Source: Vibrio splendidus
Lineage (GTDB): Bacteria > Pseudomonadota > Gammaproteobacteria > Enterobacterales > Vibrionaceae
Assembly (NCBI RefSeq): GCF_001557875.1
Contig: NZ_LNRF01000001.1
Location: 496,001-560,000, forward strand
Reading direction: 5' to 3'
Length of the DNA: 64,000 nucleotides
In this document: in pieces, positions 11,443 to 19,960 of the stretch
How the letters are laid out: each line of letters starts with the position of its first letter
How positions within the stretch are numbered: position 1 is the first letter of the stretch
Notes under the pieces: model-generated
Told to the model about the DNA's origin: nothing
Database searches by the model: none
What the model saw: only the letters and a program-made list of their open reading frames with translations
Position numbers and translations under genes: made by a program

Positions 11443-11465
11443 ATTATCAAAAATTATTTGATAAT
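11443..11465. promoter_or_regulatory. Perfect AT-rich palindrome upstream of the ABM gene
   Basis: ATTATCAAA and TTTGATAAT form exact 9-base arms around AATTA. It lies in the 202-base gap between two leftward genes, upstream of the ABM gene (start 11304). The low GC and lack of a T-run speak for a protein-binding site rather than a terminator. The regulator is unknown. Confidence 0.5.
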
Positions 11466-11506
11466 AAACTTAGGTTTACAGTCTTTCGGGTATGGGCTAA
11501 AGAGTA

Positions 11507-12004
11507 TTAAAACCCGCCAGCCCAAGCATCAAAATCATCAATATTGTCGAGTTCTTGTTGGCTTCTTGGAGCAGGGTAATAAGGCAGAGCCAATCTTTGA
11601 GCGGAAGGTTGCAGTTCCCAATCGGGCGTAATTCTGAGTCGGGTTAACTCATCGTTGAGGCGCACAAACATATAGTAGCCGTCGCTGTGAGTATTGGCGT
11701 AACTTGCTATTGTGGCGATATCTCCAGTAGGCAGTTTTACATCTCGGCCAAGTGGGTAGAGCTGATGAAGCGCGAAGCTCACTTTCGGGTCTTGCAGCTT
11801 GCCTTGTTTAAAGCGTTCTAAGCCAATGGCGGTAGAGGTCGTGCGAGGCTTCCAGCCTGTGAGGAACAAGCCACTCAAGCTATCTTGGAACGGTTTACCC
11901 TTTCGATTACCTTCATTGCTAATGAATTGAACCGTCAGTTTGTCTCCTGATTCTTCCAGAATTTCTAAAAACTGTTCACCAGTACGATCGACTAAAAGCT
12001 TCAT
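11507..12004 (-). CDS. Hypothetical cytoplasmic protein
   Basis: A 165-residue soluble protein with no signal peptide or membrane segment. The first half carries a beta-rich stretch (LLVDRTGEQFLEILEESGDKL and following); the second half has GDIATIASYANTHSDGYYMF and an acidic/aromatic C-terminus (NIDDFDAWAGGF). I do not recognise a family. Neighbouring genes are on the same strand but well separated, so it is probably a single transcription unit. Codon use resembles its neighbours, which supports a real gene. Confidence 0.65.
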   Translation of the reverse strand: MKLLVDRTGEQFLEILEESGDKLTVQFISNEGNRKGKPFQDSLSGLFLTGWKPRTTSTAIGLERFKQGKLQDPKVSFALHQLYPLGRDVKLPTGDIATIASYANTHSDGYYMFVRLNDELTRLRITPDWELQPSAQRLALPYYPAPRSQQELDNIDDFDAWAGGF

Positions 12005-12142
12005 AAGGCATAAATACCATTAAGAATGAGATACGATCAATGGTACTAATTTTGGGTAGTGTTGTGTAGGAGCGAGCAACCCGGTATTGCAAGTGTCGTG
12101 TCAAGATTGCTGTATTTATAATGTATGTGTCGAGGGTGAATA

Positions 12143-12167
12143 CGCCGAGAGCAATTAGCCCTCGGCG
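12143..12167 (-). terminator. Hairpin downstream of the nucleotidyltransferase gene
   Basis: CGCCGAG (12143-12149) pairs with CTCGGCG (12161-12167). It lies about 50 bases after the stop of the leftward gene. The T-run is poor, so it may be a partial or rho-assisted terminator. Confidence 0.5.
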
Positions 12168-12213
12168 CATTTATGAATTGACAGTTAAAACCTGTGGTTC
12201 ACTTAATACGGAA

Positions 12214-13005
12214 TTAGCTTAACTCGTCCTCAACGTATTGAAGACAAAATGACTGAGCATGATCATCAATGTTGACTTGCTCGTTACCTCTTAACTCAAG
12301 GTACAGTGTGACAGCTTGTTTGAGTGCAGGGATTAACGCGTCGCGTTCTGGCATTGCGACTGTTTTTACGAGTGCTTGTGCAAACTCAGGCAGTCGCTCT
12401 TCAATTTTCCTAACACCAGATGGCGTGAGCCCTGCTTGCTTTAGCGCCAGCGGCGATAGAACGTTTTGACGAACGAAAGAGAGAAACTCAACCGTTTCGA
12501 AGTATTCGCCACGAGCTATCTTGGTTGCGGCATAGTGCGTCCAAATCCAAAAACGATCTTCAATCCATTGCGGGTTTGGTTGTGGGTAGCGTGGTTCCGC
12601 ACTGCTGAATACATCGGTTAATAAGCTATCTCGCTCCCATAACACCAGGTTGTTATCAACTCGAATTGCTGCATCTGGCAGAGAGACAAATTTGAAATCA
12701 ACGTGCACAGGTTCTGGGCCAAATATCGACACAATTAAACGTGGTTCACCAACATGTTCACCCGTGAAGGCCGCGACTTTACCTCCAATGCTATCAAGAA
12801 TGTTGAACCGTTCTTGCATTACGCTTTCATAGTCGGCTGGGTTGACCGCGATAACAAAATCTAAGTCGCTGTATTTGTCCATCGAATCAGCGCCAAAGGA
12901 GCCACTTGCGGCAATGCCACATATACGAGGATCTTGAGACAAGACATCAACCACTTTGATGAGAAGTGCTTTGTGAGGTGCTGGAAGAGTGCTTGGGTAG
13001 TTCAT
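12214..13005 (-). CDS. Nucleotidyltransferase-domain protein (ANT/KNT-like fold)
   Basis: The 263-residue protein carries the polymerase-beta-type motif GSFG followed ten residues later by SDLDF (residues about 35-50), with a further Asp in VHVDFKFV as third metal ligand. The rest is helical, as in aminoglycoside nucleotidyltransferases and related orphan families. Reaction: probable transfer of a nucleotide to a small molecule or protein; the target is unknown. It is not adjacent to a toxin-antitoxin partner (no HEPN gene nearby), so a MNT/HEPN role is unlikely. Resistance function should not be assumed. Confidence 0.8.
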   Translation of the reverse strand: MNYPSTLPAPHKALLIKVVDVLSQDPRICGIAASGSFGADSMDKYSDLDFVIAVNPADYESVMQERFNILDSIGGKVAAFTGEHVGEPRLIVSIFGPEPVHVDFKFVSLPDAAIRVDNNLVLWERDSLLTDVFSSAEPRYPQPNPQWIEDRFWIWTHYAATKIARGEYFETVEFLSFVRQNVLSPLALKQAGLTPSGVRKIEERLPEFAQALVKTVAMPERDALIPALKQAVTLYLELRGNEQVNIDDHAQSFCLQYVEDELS

Positions 13006-13191
13006 ATTTTACCTATCTTAACAAGTTAGAACTGCAGTGCAGCTAGTGCGGCAAAATCAACGCAGCATTACAGAGTGTCAATGTCGGCTTAGCTTGTCAA
13101 ATACTAGCTTGTCAATAATTCGCTTGTGAACAAAATAGATAGTGGCTTTGAGGTGAGAGCTGCGGTTGCAGACTTTAGATTTCGTAAGTCA

Positions 13192-13220
13192 TGATGAGCC
13201 AACTCGATTTTGGCTCATCA
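13192..13220 (-). terminator. Hairpin downstream of the RibD-type reductase gene
   Basis: An 11-bp perfect stem TGATGAGCCAA / TTGGCTCATCA with a 7-base loop lies about 20 bases past the stop of the leftward gene. A T-run is lacking on either side, so termination is likely but not certain. Confidence 0.55.
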
Positions 13221-13240
13221 GCATCGATCATTTAAATGGT

Positions 13241-13774
13241 TTAAAGCTTACGCAAGTAGTGAGTGGTTACGATCTCATCAAGGTAAGTGGTGACACTTTT
13301 CAGCGTAAAGTCGAGAGGAGAGACTAAGTCACCAAATAGCGGAGCGCCTCCACCAAGAACGACAGGGAGCGTCGAGATAATCAGTTCATCAACCAGATCT
13401 TCTCTCAGAAAGTTTTGAATGGTCACACCGCCATCAATATACAGATTGTTAAGGCCTTTGCTGTTGAGGTCTTCGATGATCTGAGTGAGTTTGCCCTTTA
13501 TCAAGAACACTTTACCTTCAACCTCTTTAGGTACTTCCGTCAACGTGTTGCTCAATACATAAACAGGTTTTGTGTAAGGCCAATCAATACCGAAGCTCAG
13601 CACCATATCCATTGTATTTCGGCCCATTACCAAAGCATCGATACGATCGATATGGGCGTTGTACCCCATGTCATCACCCTCTGGATTTGGGATGGCTTGT
13701 AGCCAATCTAGACCACCGTTTTTGTCTGCAATGTAACCATCAAGACTCGTACCGATAAAGACAATATTTGACAT
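13241..13774 (-). CDS. Dihydrofolate-reductase-family protein (RibD C-terminal domain)
   Basis: The product is 177 residues from ATG 13774, which has a GGAG nearby; an upstream ATG at 13807 would place the start inside the inverted repeat of the divergent promoter. The sequence fits the RibD_C fold: NIVFIGTSLDGYIADKNGG at the N-terminus, VYVLSNT in the middle, and NLYIDGGVTIQNFL with the NADPH-loop GG. Proteins like this (YyaP/YwjB group) are NADPH-dependent reductases of unknown substrate. The divergent TetR gene and paired palindromes suggest regulation by that repressor. Confidence 0.85.
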   Translation of the reverse strand: MSNIVFIGTSLDGYIADKNGGLDWLQAIPNPEGDDMGYNAHIDRIDALVMGRNTMDMVLSFGIDWPYTKPVYVLSNTLTEVPKEVEGKVFLIKGKLTQIIEDLNSKGLNNLYIDGGVTIQNFLREDLVDELIISTLPVVLGGGAPLFGDLVSPLDFTLKSVTTYLDEIVTTHYLRKL

Positions 13775-13808
13775 TGTTAACTCCGAAATTGAACAGGAAC
13801 TTGGCATT

Positions 13809-13817
13809 TACACTGTA
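13809..13817. promoter_or_regulatory. TetR-type half operator 1
   Basis: TACACTGTA is a 9-base palindrome with a central C, located between the divergent reductase and TetR genes. It repeats the core of the longer site at 13831-13845; centres are 25 bases apart. Confidence 0.6.
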
Positions 13818-13830
13818 TTAAATTAAAATA

Positions 13831-13845
13831 TTCTACAGTGTAGAA
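13831..13845. promoter_or_regulatory. TetR-type operator 2
   Basis: TTCTACAGTGTAGAA is a perfect 15-base palindrome around a central G, about 25 bases before the TetR start codon. Size and placement are typical for a TetR-family dimer and suggest autoregulation plus control of the divergent reductase. Confidence 0.7.
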
Positions 13846-13868
13846 AATTAAGTTTAAGAGGTGGTGTT

Positions 13869-14438
13869 ATGACTGTCAAGGCTCAAAAGCGAGGTCGACC
13901 AAAGAGTGGATCAAGCCAACTAAGTGCCGAAAAGATCTTAGATACGGCAAAGTGCATGATGCGTGAAGGCGGTAAAGTGCCGAGTATCAGAGGGTTAGCC
14001 AAAGAGCTTGGTGTGGATGCGATGGCGATATACCATTACTTCAAAAACAAAAATGATCTATTGGAATCGATCACTGTCTCTTTAGTCGGAGAAGTGGCGC
14101 TGCCTGAGCAAAACCAAGTGTGGCAAGAGAATCTTTATCAGCTTAGCGTGAGTTACCTGTCGGTGTTGAATGACTACCGTGGGCTGCTTGAAACTCTACT
14201 AACGATGAAATCGCTTGGGCCTGTCGAGGTGTTTAGTGAACGCTTTGAAGCGGTGTTGAGCCCGCTGAATCTCACATCAGAGCAAACCGAAGACGCCCTT
14301 CATTTGCTAGTGGACTATTTGCATGGTTATGCGCTTGCATTGAACTGTAACCCAGATAGAACAGAGATTACGGTTGAGATAGTGAGAAAGCCTTTAGGTC
14401 TTTATTGTTTGGGCATCGAACAACTGAAATCATCGTGA
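13869..14438 (+). CDS. TetR-family transcriptional regulator
   Basis: A 189-residue protein. Residues about 18-65 form the TetR helix-turn-helix (AEKILDTAKCMMREGG, then GLAKELGVDAMAIYHYFKNK). A basic RGRPKSG tail precedes it. The C-terminal ligand domain resembles the TetR_C group with DDALHLLVDYLHGYAL-like helices. It is divergent from the RibD-type reductase, with two matching palindromes between them, so it probably controls that gene and itself. The ligand is unknown. Confidence 0.85.
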   Translation: MTVKAQKRGRPKSGSSQLSAEKILDTAKCMMREGGKVPSIRGLAKELGVDAMAIYHYFKNKNDLLESITVSLVGEVALPEQNQVWQENLYQLSVSYLSVLNDYRGLLETLLTMKSLGPVEVFSERFEAVLSPLNLTSEQTEDALHLLVDYLHGYALALNCNPDRTEITVEIVRKPLGLYCLGIEQLKSS

Positions 14439-14645
14439 TCTTGCCGCACAGTTTGATAGCCAGATCGTGAGCTTTGGGGATGTATTCTCCACGATGGAGC
14501 AACTAAGTTTTATTTATACTGGATAATTACCTATAAATTTCTGGATTTAGCAGTAATAATCAATGAATAAACCCGAATAGCTTGATAGTTGTAAAGTTGT
14601 CGAGGCTATTCTCAAAGACGTCATCGTGAAAAGGAAGTCAGACAC

Positions 14646-16175
14646 ATGCCTGTGCTCCAACGCATCAGTTTAATCTTAATTTTAGCCGCTATTCTGGGCG
14701 GTTGTTCTTCATTACCAGAAGGCATTGACCACCCTGCAGAACCGTACACCTCTTATGGACCAAGCACTTTGTCGGTTTTGGCAGATGAATATCAACCCGC
14801 ATCAGAGCAGGCGACGACCGCCGTTCGTTTACAAGAATCCGGTTGGGATGCTTTAGCGCAGCGATTGGCGTTGGTTGAAAGTGCAGAGTACACCATTGAT
14901 ATTCAATACTACATCTGGAACTCCGATGAATCGGGCAGATATCTCGCTAGCCGTTTATTAGCAGCCGCTGATCGTGGTGTTAAGGTTCGAGTGATGTTGG
15001 ATGACATCAACCTCAATGAGCGTGAAGGGCTATTATCAGCACTCGATGCTCACCCGAATGTCGAGATCCGCATCTTCAACCCAACACCAACGCGCCGTGG
15101 TTTCAGTAAGTGGTTGAGCTTCCTTGGCGACTTCTCTCGCTTAAACCGCCGTATGCACAACAAGTCGTTTACCGTAGATGGCACCTTGTCTGTGGTTGGT
15201 GGACGTAATATTGGTGATGAATATTTCGATCTTTCTGATGAAATCAACTTCCGAGATCGTGATGTATTGGTGATGGGTACCGTCGTTACCACTATCCAAA
15301 CCAGCTTTATTGAGTATTGGGACAGCCGTTGGTCTTACCCTGTCGATATGTTAGGTGACGAGGAACAACCGGATCTTTCAAAGATTGACGATATAACCGT
15401 TCCAAAATACAAAAACTACCCAGAGTTACCATTAAATCGTGAAGCGGCAGATAGCCTGCTGAAAGAGGCTCTAGATGAGATGACTTGGGTGAATGCTCGT
15501 TTTGCTTATGATCGTCCTGTGCCTGTTGATTCAGACAATACTGATGAACCTAAAGCAACGGCGGTTCTGCTAGGTCAGCTAGCCAGTGAATCTAAACAAG
15601 AGATCTTACTTGAATCGGCCTACTTGGTATTCGATGATGGTCAATTAGATGAGTGGCAAACGCTGAATGACGAAGGCGTTGAGATAAAGGCACTGACTAA
15701 CTCAATGGCGTCAAATGACTTGGTTACTAACCACTCTGCCTACGCGGGCAGACGCTACGATATGTTAGAGCATGGCATCGGCCTGTTTGAGCTAAAACCA
15801 GATTCCAAGTTGTGTGAAGCATCTACCCAAGACGTGTCTAAGTGTGCGCCAGAGACGGCTTATGGTCTGCATGCTAAATCAGTGGTATTTGACCGCAGTA
15901 TTGCGAGTATTGGTTCATTCAATTTCAACCTGCGCTCGACTTACCTAAATACGGAGTCTGTGTTAATCATCGAAAACAAAGCGATTGCTGAAACGCTAGC
16001 TGAAACTATCGAACAGGCGATGAGCGAAGATAACAGTTGGCGCTTGGAGCTAGAAGATGGTGATGTGTATTGGTACTCAGGTGAGCAAAGCTGGGACAGC
16101 GAACCAGAAACCGGCAAGTGGGAACGCATGCAATCAGGCTTCCTACAGCTTCTCCCGATAGAGAAATATCTATAA
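14646..16175 (+). CDS. Phospholipase D-family lipoprotein (cardiolipin-synthase-like)
   Basis: The N-terminus is a lipoprotein signal with Cys20 in ILGGCSS, so the 509-residue protein should be anchored to the envelope. Two HKD motifs are present: HNKSFTVDG followed by GGRNIGDEYF (about residues 173-195) and HAKSVVFD followed by GSFNFNLRS (about 412-435). Both halves are intact, indicating an active phosphatidyltransferase or phosphodiesterase. Relatives include YmdC/ClsC-type cardiolipin synthases, but those are not usually lipoproteins. ClsC-type activity or lipid/nucleic acid hydrolysis are both possible. A good terminator follows. Confidence 0.88.
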   Translation: MPVLQRISLILILAAILGGCSSLPEGIDHPAEPYTSYGPSTLSVLADEYQPASEQATTAVRLQESGWDALAQRLALVESAEYTIDIQYYIWNSDESGRYLASRLLAAADRGVKVRVMLDDINLNEREGLLSALDAHPNVEIRIFNPTPTRRGFSKWLSFLGDFSRLNRRMHNKSFTVDGTLSVVGGRNIGDEYFDLSDEINFRDRDVLVMGTVVTTIQTSFIEYWDSRWSYPVDMLGDEEQPDLSKIDDITVPKYKNYPELPLNREAADSLLKEALDEMTWVNARFAYDRPVPVDSDNTDEPKATAVLLGQLASESKQEILLESAYLVFDDGQLDEWQTLNDEGVEIKALTNSMASNDLVTNHSAYAGRRYDMLEHGIGLFELKPDSKLCEASTQDVSKCAPETAYGLHAKSVVFDRSIASIGSFNFNLRSTYLNTESVLIIENKAIAETLAETIEQAMSEDNSWRLELEDGDVYWYSGEQSWDSEPETGKWERMQSGFLQLLPIEKYL

Positions 16176-16197
16176 TAAAATCAGAACCATAGAGAAT

Positions 16198-16230
16198 AAA
16201 AATGTCAGCGCATAATACGCTGACATTTTT
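16198..16230. terminator. Terminator between PLD gene and nitroreductase
   Basis: AAAAATGTCAGCG pairs with CGCTGACATTTTT over 13 bp with a 7-base loop. Its A/T-run symmetry can serve both convergent genes. Confidence 0.88.
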
Positions 16231-16279
16231 GTTTATGGTGATTGAAACTGAGCTTTTTATCTGAGCTAGGTCTTGAATG

Positions 16280-17002
16280 CTATCTCTTAGTCAGTTGCTT
16301 ACTGTTCAAGTACGGCAGAATATGAGGACGAGATTCACCAGACAGCTTTTGCGTGATCTGCTGTGACCAACTGCTTTGCTTCTGGTTACTTGAGCGGTTG
16401 GCGTAGTAGCTCTGCATTGAATCGTCATAGCTTGCGATTTCATCTAGGCTCAATGGTTGATATTGGTTTTCGTGCATCACTACGTGAGCAGGGAGGCGAG
16501 GCTTCACCTCCGGTTGCTGTGCCGGGTGACCTAAGCACATCCCGAACAACACGGCGGTGTGTTGTGGTAGTTCTAACAGTTCATCGACTTGTTGTGCGCT
16601 GTTACGCAGGCCACCAATGTACACACCACCTAAGCCAAGAGACTCAGCAGCCAGCATGCAGTTTTGCGCCATGATGCCTGAATCGACTGCGCCAATCAGG
16701 GTCAGTTCAGTAAAGTCGGTTTTCACTTCAGGGTTGATTTGAGCGTGGCGTTGATAGTCGATGCAGAATACTAAAAACTCAGCCGCACTTTCAACGTAAG
16801 CTTGGTTGCCTGCGTATTCTGTTAGCAGCTTTCGCTTCTCTTTGTCGGTCACTCTCACAATAGAAACAGCCTGCAGTAAGCTCGATGACGATGCGGCAAG
16901 GCCTGCCTGAACAATTAAATCGAGGTGCTGCTTATCTATAGGTTGATCCGTATATTGGCGAATGGAGCGATGCCCCAAAATGGTCTCAATCGTGCTATTC
17001 AT
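16280..17002 (-). CDS. nfsA: NfsA-type oxygen-insensitive NADPH nitroreductase
   Basis: The 240-residue flavoprotein starts with the nitroreductase signature HRSIRQYTDQPI. It carries AASSSSLLQAVSIVRVTD and GLGGVYIGGLRN, and the C-terminal extension typical of the NfsA/FRP group, whose basic residues bind NADPH phosphate. It should use FMN as a dimer to reduce nitroaromatics, quinones or flavin; V. harveyi FRP is the nearest well-studied relative. The symbol follows the general NfsA assignment. It converges with the PLD gene and is divergent from the OYE gene. Confidence 0.85.
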   Translation of the reverse strand: MNSTIETILGHRSIRQYTDQPIDKQHLDLIVQAGLAASSSSLLQAVSIVRVTDKEKRKLLTEYAGNQAYVESAAEFLVFCIDYQRHAQINPEVKTDFTELTLIGAVDSGIMAQNCMLAAESLGLGGVYIGGLRNSAQQVDELLELPQHTAVLFGMCLGHPAQQPEVKPRLPAHVVMHENQYQPLSLDEIASYDDSMQSYYANRSSNQKQSSWSQQITQKLSGESRPHILPYLNSKQLTKR

Positions 17003-17277
17003 GCTCTCTGACAGTCCTTGTGGTGATGATGACGTAGGGAATCACAATAACGACAATTACCATAAGCGTAAAGGAGATAGAGCTTTTCTTGTTAGCGAAA
17101 CTCCGTAGCGCCCGCTTCGATTTTTGAGACTCTGTTTATTATCGATTAATGCCAGCTGTTATGCAGTTGGCATTTTATTATTGAGCAAAGCTTGCTTCGA
17201 AATAGGCGTTAAATGCTCAGAACTGTCAGATAAAATAGGGCATACTGGACGCAATATATAAACCCAAGAAAGTAACC

Positions 17278-18528
17278 ATGCGCATGAATCCCATCTGCCT
17301 CAACGACCCTTTTTCTCTTCCTAATGGCCAAGTAATCAAAAATCGCCTGTTCAAATCGGCAATGAGTGAACAGCTAGGTGATAAACACCATAACCCTAAG
17401 CAAGGTTTAGTCACGCTTTACCAGCGTTGGGCTCAAGGAGGAATTGGTCTATCCATGACGGGCAACGTGATGGTCGATAGAGGTGCGCTTGGTGAACCTA
17501 AGAACGTTGTGTTGGATGAGCACAGTGACTTAACCATATTTCGTGAATGGGCGAAGGCTGGGACACAGAACGGTTCTCAGATATGGATGCAACTGAATCA
17601 CCCAGGTAAGCAAATTCCTAAGTTTTTATGTGATAGCCCGGTTGCCCCTTCAGCTATCTCTTTAGAGCGCGGATTAGAAAAAGGCTTCAATACGCCACGA
17701 GCTCTTACTGAGACGGAAATAATCGCAATCATTGATAAGTTCGCGTTGAGTGCAAAGCTTGCAAAACAAGCGGGTTTTACTGGCGTGCAGATTCACGGTG
17801 CTCATGGTTATCTTGTCAGTCAGTTTTTGTCTTCGAGACACAATCAACGCCAAGACAAATGGGGGGGCTCACTCGAAAACAGACTTCGTTTCGTACTTGA
17901 GGTTTATCGTGCGATTCGAAAAGAGGTTGGTGACGATTTCCCTGTCGGAATTAAACTCAACAGCGCTGACTTCATGAAAGGAGGCTTCACGGAAGAAGAG
18001 TCGATGCAGGTTGTGCAAACACTGAGTGATAATGGCATTGACCTGATTGAGATCTCCGGCGGTACCTATGAAAGTCTTTCAATGATGGGTTCAAAGAACA
18101 AGGATGAACCCATCAAGGCCAGCACAGTAAAACGTGAAGCGTATTTTATGGATTACATGGTTAAGGCGAGAAAGCTCGTCAGCACACCGCTGGTGGTCAC
18201 GGGTGGCTTTCGAACCGCGCAAGCAATGAATGAAGCATTAAACACATCGGCAACCGATTTTATTGGTATTGCGCGCACAATGGCGGTTGATCCTGATTTT
18301 CCTAACAAGTTAATCAAAAACCCTAGCCACGGCATGCCGCTAACGGTGCCAACCACAGGTAAACCCGCATTAGACAAGGTGGCGATGGTCGGGTTGGTTT
18401 GGTATGAGCATCAGATGTGGCGTATTGCCTCTGGCAAGAATGCCGACCCTAAATTAAGCGCACTCGGTGTGGTGTTAAAAACAGTTTTCAGCGCCGGCTG
18501 GCACGCGTTCAAAAAGCGCAGAGCGTAA
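17278..18528 (+). CDS. NADH:flavin oxidoreductase, old yellow enzyme family
   Basis: This 416-residue TIM-barrel flavoprotein shows the FMN and active-site pattern of OYE-like enzymes: PNGQVIKNRLFKSAMSE, MQLNHPGKQ, VQIHGAHGYLVSQFLS with SSRHNQR, and ISGGTYE. It probably reduces activated C=C bonds with NAD(P)H. It resembles the longer, YqjM-distant group also containing 2,4-dienoyl-CoA-reductase N-domains, but lacks the iron-sulfur and second flavin domains. The divergent nitroreductase may share a role in electrophile reduction; the 275-base spacer shows no clear operator. Confidence 0.88.
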   Translation: MRMNPICLNDPFSLPNGQVIKNRLFKSAMSEQLGDKHHNPKQGLVTLYQRWAQGGIGLSMTGNVMVDRGALGEPKNVVLDEHSDLTIFREWAKAGTQNGSQIWMQLNHPGKQIPKFLCDSPVAPSAISLERGLEKGFNTPRALTETEIIAIIDKFALSAKLAKQAGFTGVQIHGAHGYLVSQFLSSRHNQRQDKWGGSLENRLRFVLEVYRAIRKEVGDDFPVGIKLNSADFMKGGFTEEESMQVVQTLSDNGIDLIEISGGTYESLSMMGSKNKDEPIKASTVKREAYFMDYMVKARKLVSTPLVVTGGFRTAQAMNEALNTSATDFIGIARTMAVDPDFPNKLIKNPSHGMPLTVPTTGKPALDKVAMVGLVWYEHQMWRIASGKNADPKLSALGVVLKTVFSAGWHAFKKRRA

Positions 18529-18549
18529 GCAGTAATGGATTGTTAAAGC

Positions 18550-18581
18550 AGAACTTTGAGGAATCGAAGTTCTTCTTTTTT
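18550..18581 (+). terminator. Terminator after the OYE gene
   Basis: AGAACTT pairs with AAGTTCT around a 10-base loop and is followed by a T-rich run. Confidence 0.65.
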
Positions 18582-18771
18582 GTTTGTCTCTTTTAAAATC
18601 TGAATTCTCGAGAAATACGTCGTATAGCACTTTCGGTCAGTCCTTGTTGCGGCACTAATCCAATACCAACATGAGTATTGGTTATAGTGTCCATAAGTGG
18701 AAAATTAGAGTAGACCAACTAGGATGAATTGAATTAAACCCTACAATTAATTCAACAACATGGTAGTTGCA

Positions 18772-19755
18772 ATGAAGAAAATAACCCTTTTATCCGTCGC
18801 GATTTTATCCAGTCTTTCTTTCTCATCTTTTGCTAAAGATTGTGATCCCAATTTGCTGCCTTCTTGGAAAGATAGCGAGAGCAAATCCGCTATCGTCGAC
18901 TATGTTGGGAAAACCACCAAAGCTGAGTCTGATATGTTCGTGGCGATTGAAGATCGTATTGCCGTGTTCGATAACGACGGTACGCTTTGGTCGGAAAAGC
19001 CTTACTACTTCCAACTGGCTTTTGCGTTAGACCGTGTAAAAGAGATGGCACCAGATCACCCTGAATGGAAAACCGAAGCACCTTTTAAGTTTGTGCTTGA
19101 AGATGATATCGAGAGCGTTCTTGGCAGCGGTGAAGAAGGGTTATTGAAAATTATTATGGCGACACATTCTGGTATGACTGTTGAGCAATACCAACAAGAC
19201 GTTGAGCAATGGTTGACGGTAGCAAAAGACGGACGTTTCAATAAAGCCTACACAGACCTGACTTATCAGCCAATGAAAGAGATGCTGACTTACTTACAAG
19301 AGCATGACTTTAAAACTTACATTGTGTCGGGAGGTGGTGTTGATTTCATGCGAGCGTGGGCTCCGCAAGCTTACAACATTCCTACCGAACAGATTATCGG
19401 CAGCGCGCTTAAATACAATTATAGCTACAACGATGGTAAGCCGACGGTTACTAAGGATTCGTCCATTTTGACCATTGATGACAAAGCTGGAAAGGTCACG
19501 AATATTCAGCATATTATCGGTAAGAAGCCTATTTTAGCAGTAGGCAACTCAGACGGTGACCAAGCTATGATGCAATGGGCAACGAGCCAACCCAACTCAA
19601 TGGCGATGATTGTTCATCACACTGATGCTGAGCGAGAGTGGAAGTACGATCGTAAGTCTCATGTTGGTAAGTTGGATAAAGCTCTAGATGAAGCGAATTC
19701 CAGGGAGGACTGGACGCTGATAGACATGAAATCAGATTGGTGTGAGGTGTACTAA
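18772..19755 (+). CDS. Secreted HAD-superfamily phosphatase
   Basis: A signal peptide (MKKITLLSVAILSSLSF, cleavage after SSFAKD or so) precedes a haloacid-dehalogenase domain. Motif I is VFDNDGTLW, motif II is IVSGGG, and motif III/IV is VGNSDGDQAM. The first Asp should be the phosphorylated nucleophile. The protein belongs to the phosphoserine-phosphatase-like branch and is likely periplasmic, with about 327 residues. An upstream in-frame ATG at 18760 would add four residues; 18772 gives the standard signal peptide. Substrate unknown. Confidence 0.82.
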   Translation: MKKITLLSVAILSSLSFSSFAKDCDPNLLPSWKDSESKSAIVDYVGKTTKAESDMFVAIEDRIAVFDNDGTLWSEKPYYFQLAFALDRVKEMAPDHPEWKTEAPFKFVLEDDIESVLGSGEEGLLKIIMATHSGMTVEQYQQDVEQWLTVAKDGRFNKAYTDLTYQPMKEMLTYLQEHDFKTYIVSGGGVDFMRAWAPQAYNIPTEQIIGSALKYNYSYNDGKPTVTKDSSILTIDDKAGKVTNIQHIIGKKPILAVGNSDGDQAMMQWATSQPNSMAMIVHHTDAEREWKYDRKSHVGKLDKALDEANSREDWTLIDMKSDWCEVY

Positions 19756-19787
19756 CGCCTCGTTTACCTTTGGTCAAAATCATAAAG

Positions 19788-19814
19788 GCTCGGATTGTTA
19801 ATTCGAGCTTTTTT
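19788..19814 (+). terminator. Terminator after the HAD phosphatase
   Basis: GCTCGGA (19788-19794) pairs with TTCGAGC (19802-19808), with one GU pair, followed by a TTTTTT run. Confidence 0.7.
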
Positions 19815-19960
19815 GTTCGCGGACGTATTTGAAATCAGAGGTTTGGAATGAACGTTTAAAAACAATGAAGGCTTAATGCCTCGCTATAAGCAAGAACGTA
19901 CTATAAGTTCTTAACTCATGACGGTTTAATCGGATAGTCGAAAAATAAAGGAATAAAAAC

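Noticed and set aside
11335..11631. 98-codon plus-strand frame overlapping the 11507-12004 gene and the palindrome
   Set aside because: It crosses an intergenic palindrome and runs antisense to a better supported gene; composition is not protein-like.
12214..13005. Toxin-antitoxin type MNT/HEPN pair or resistance gene
   Set aside because: The nucleotidyltransferase motif is present, but no HEPN partner is adjacent and the protein is longer than MNT antitoxins; a resistance role has no support.
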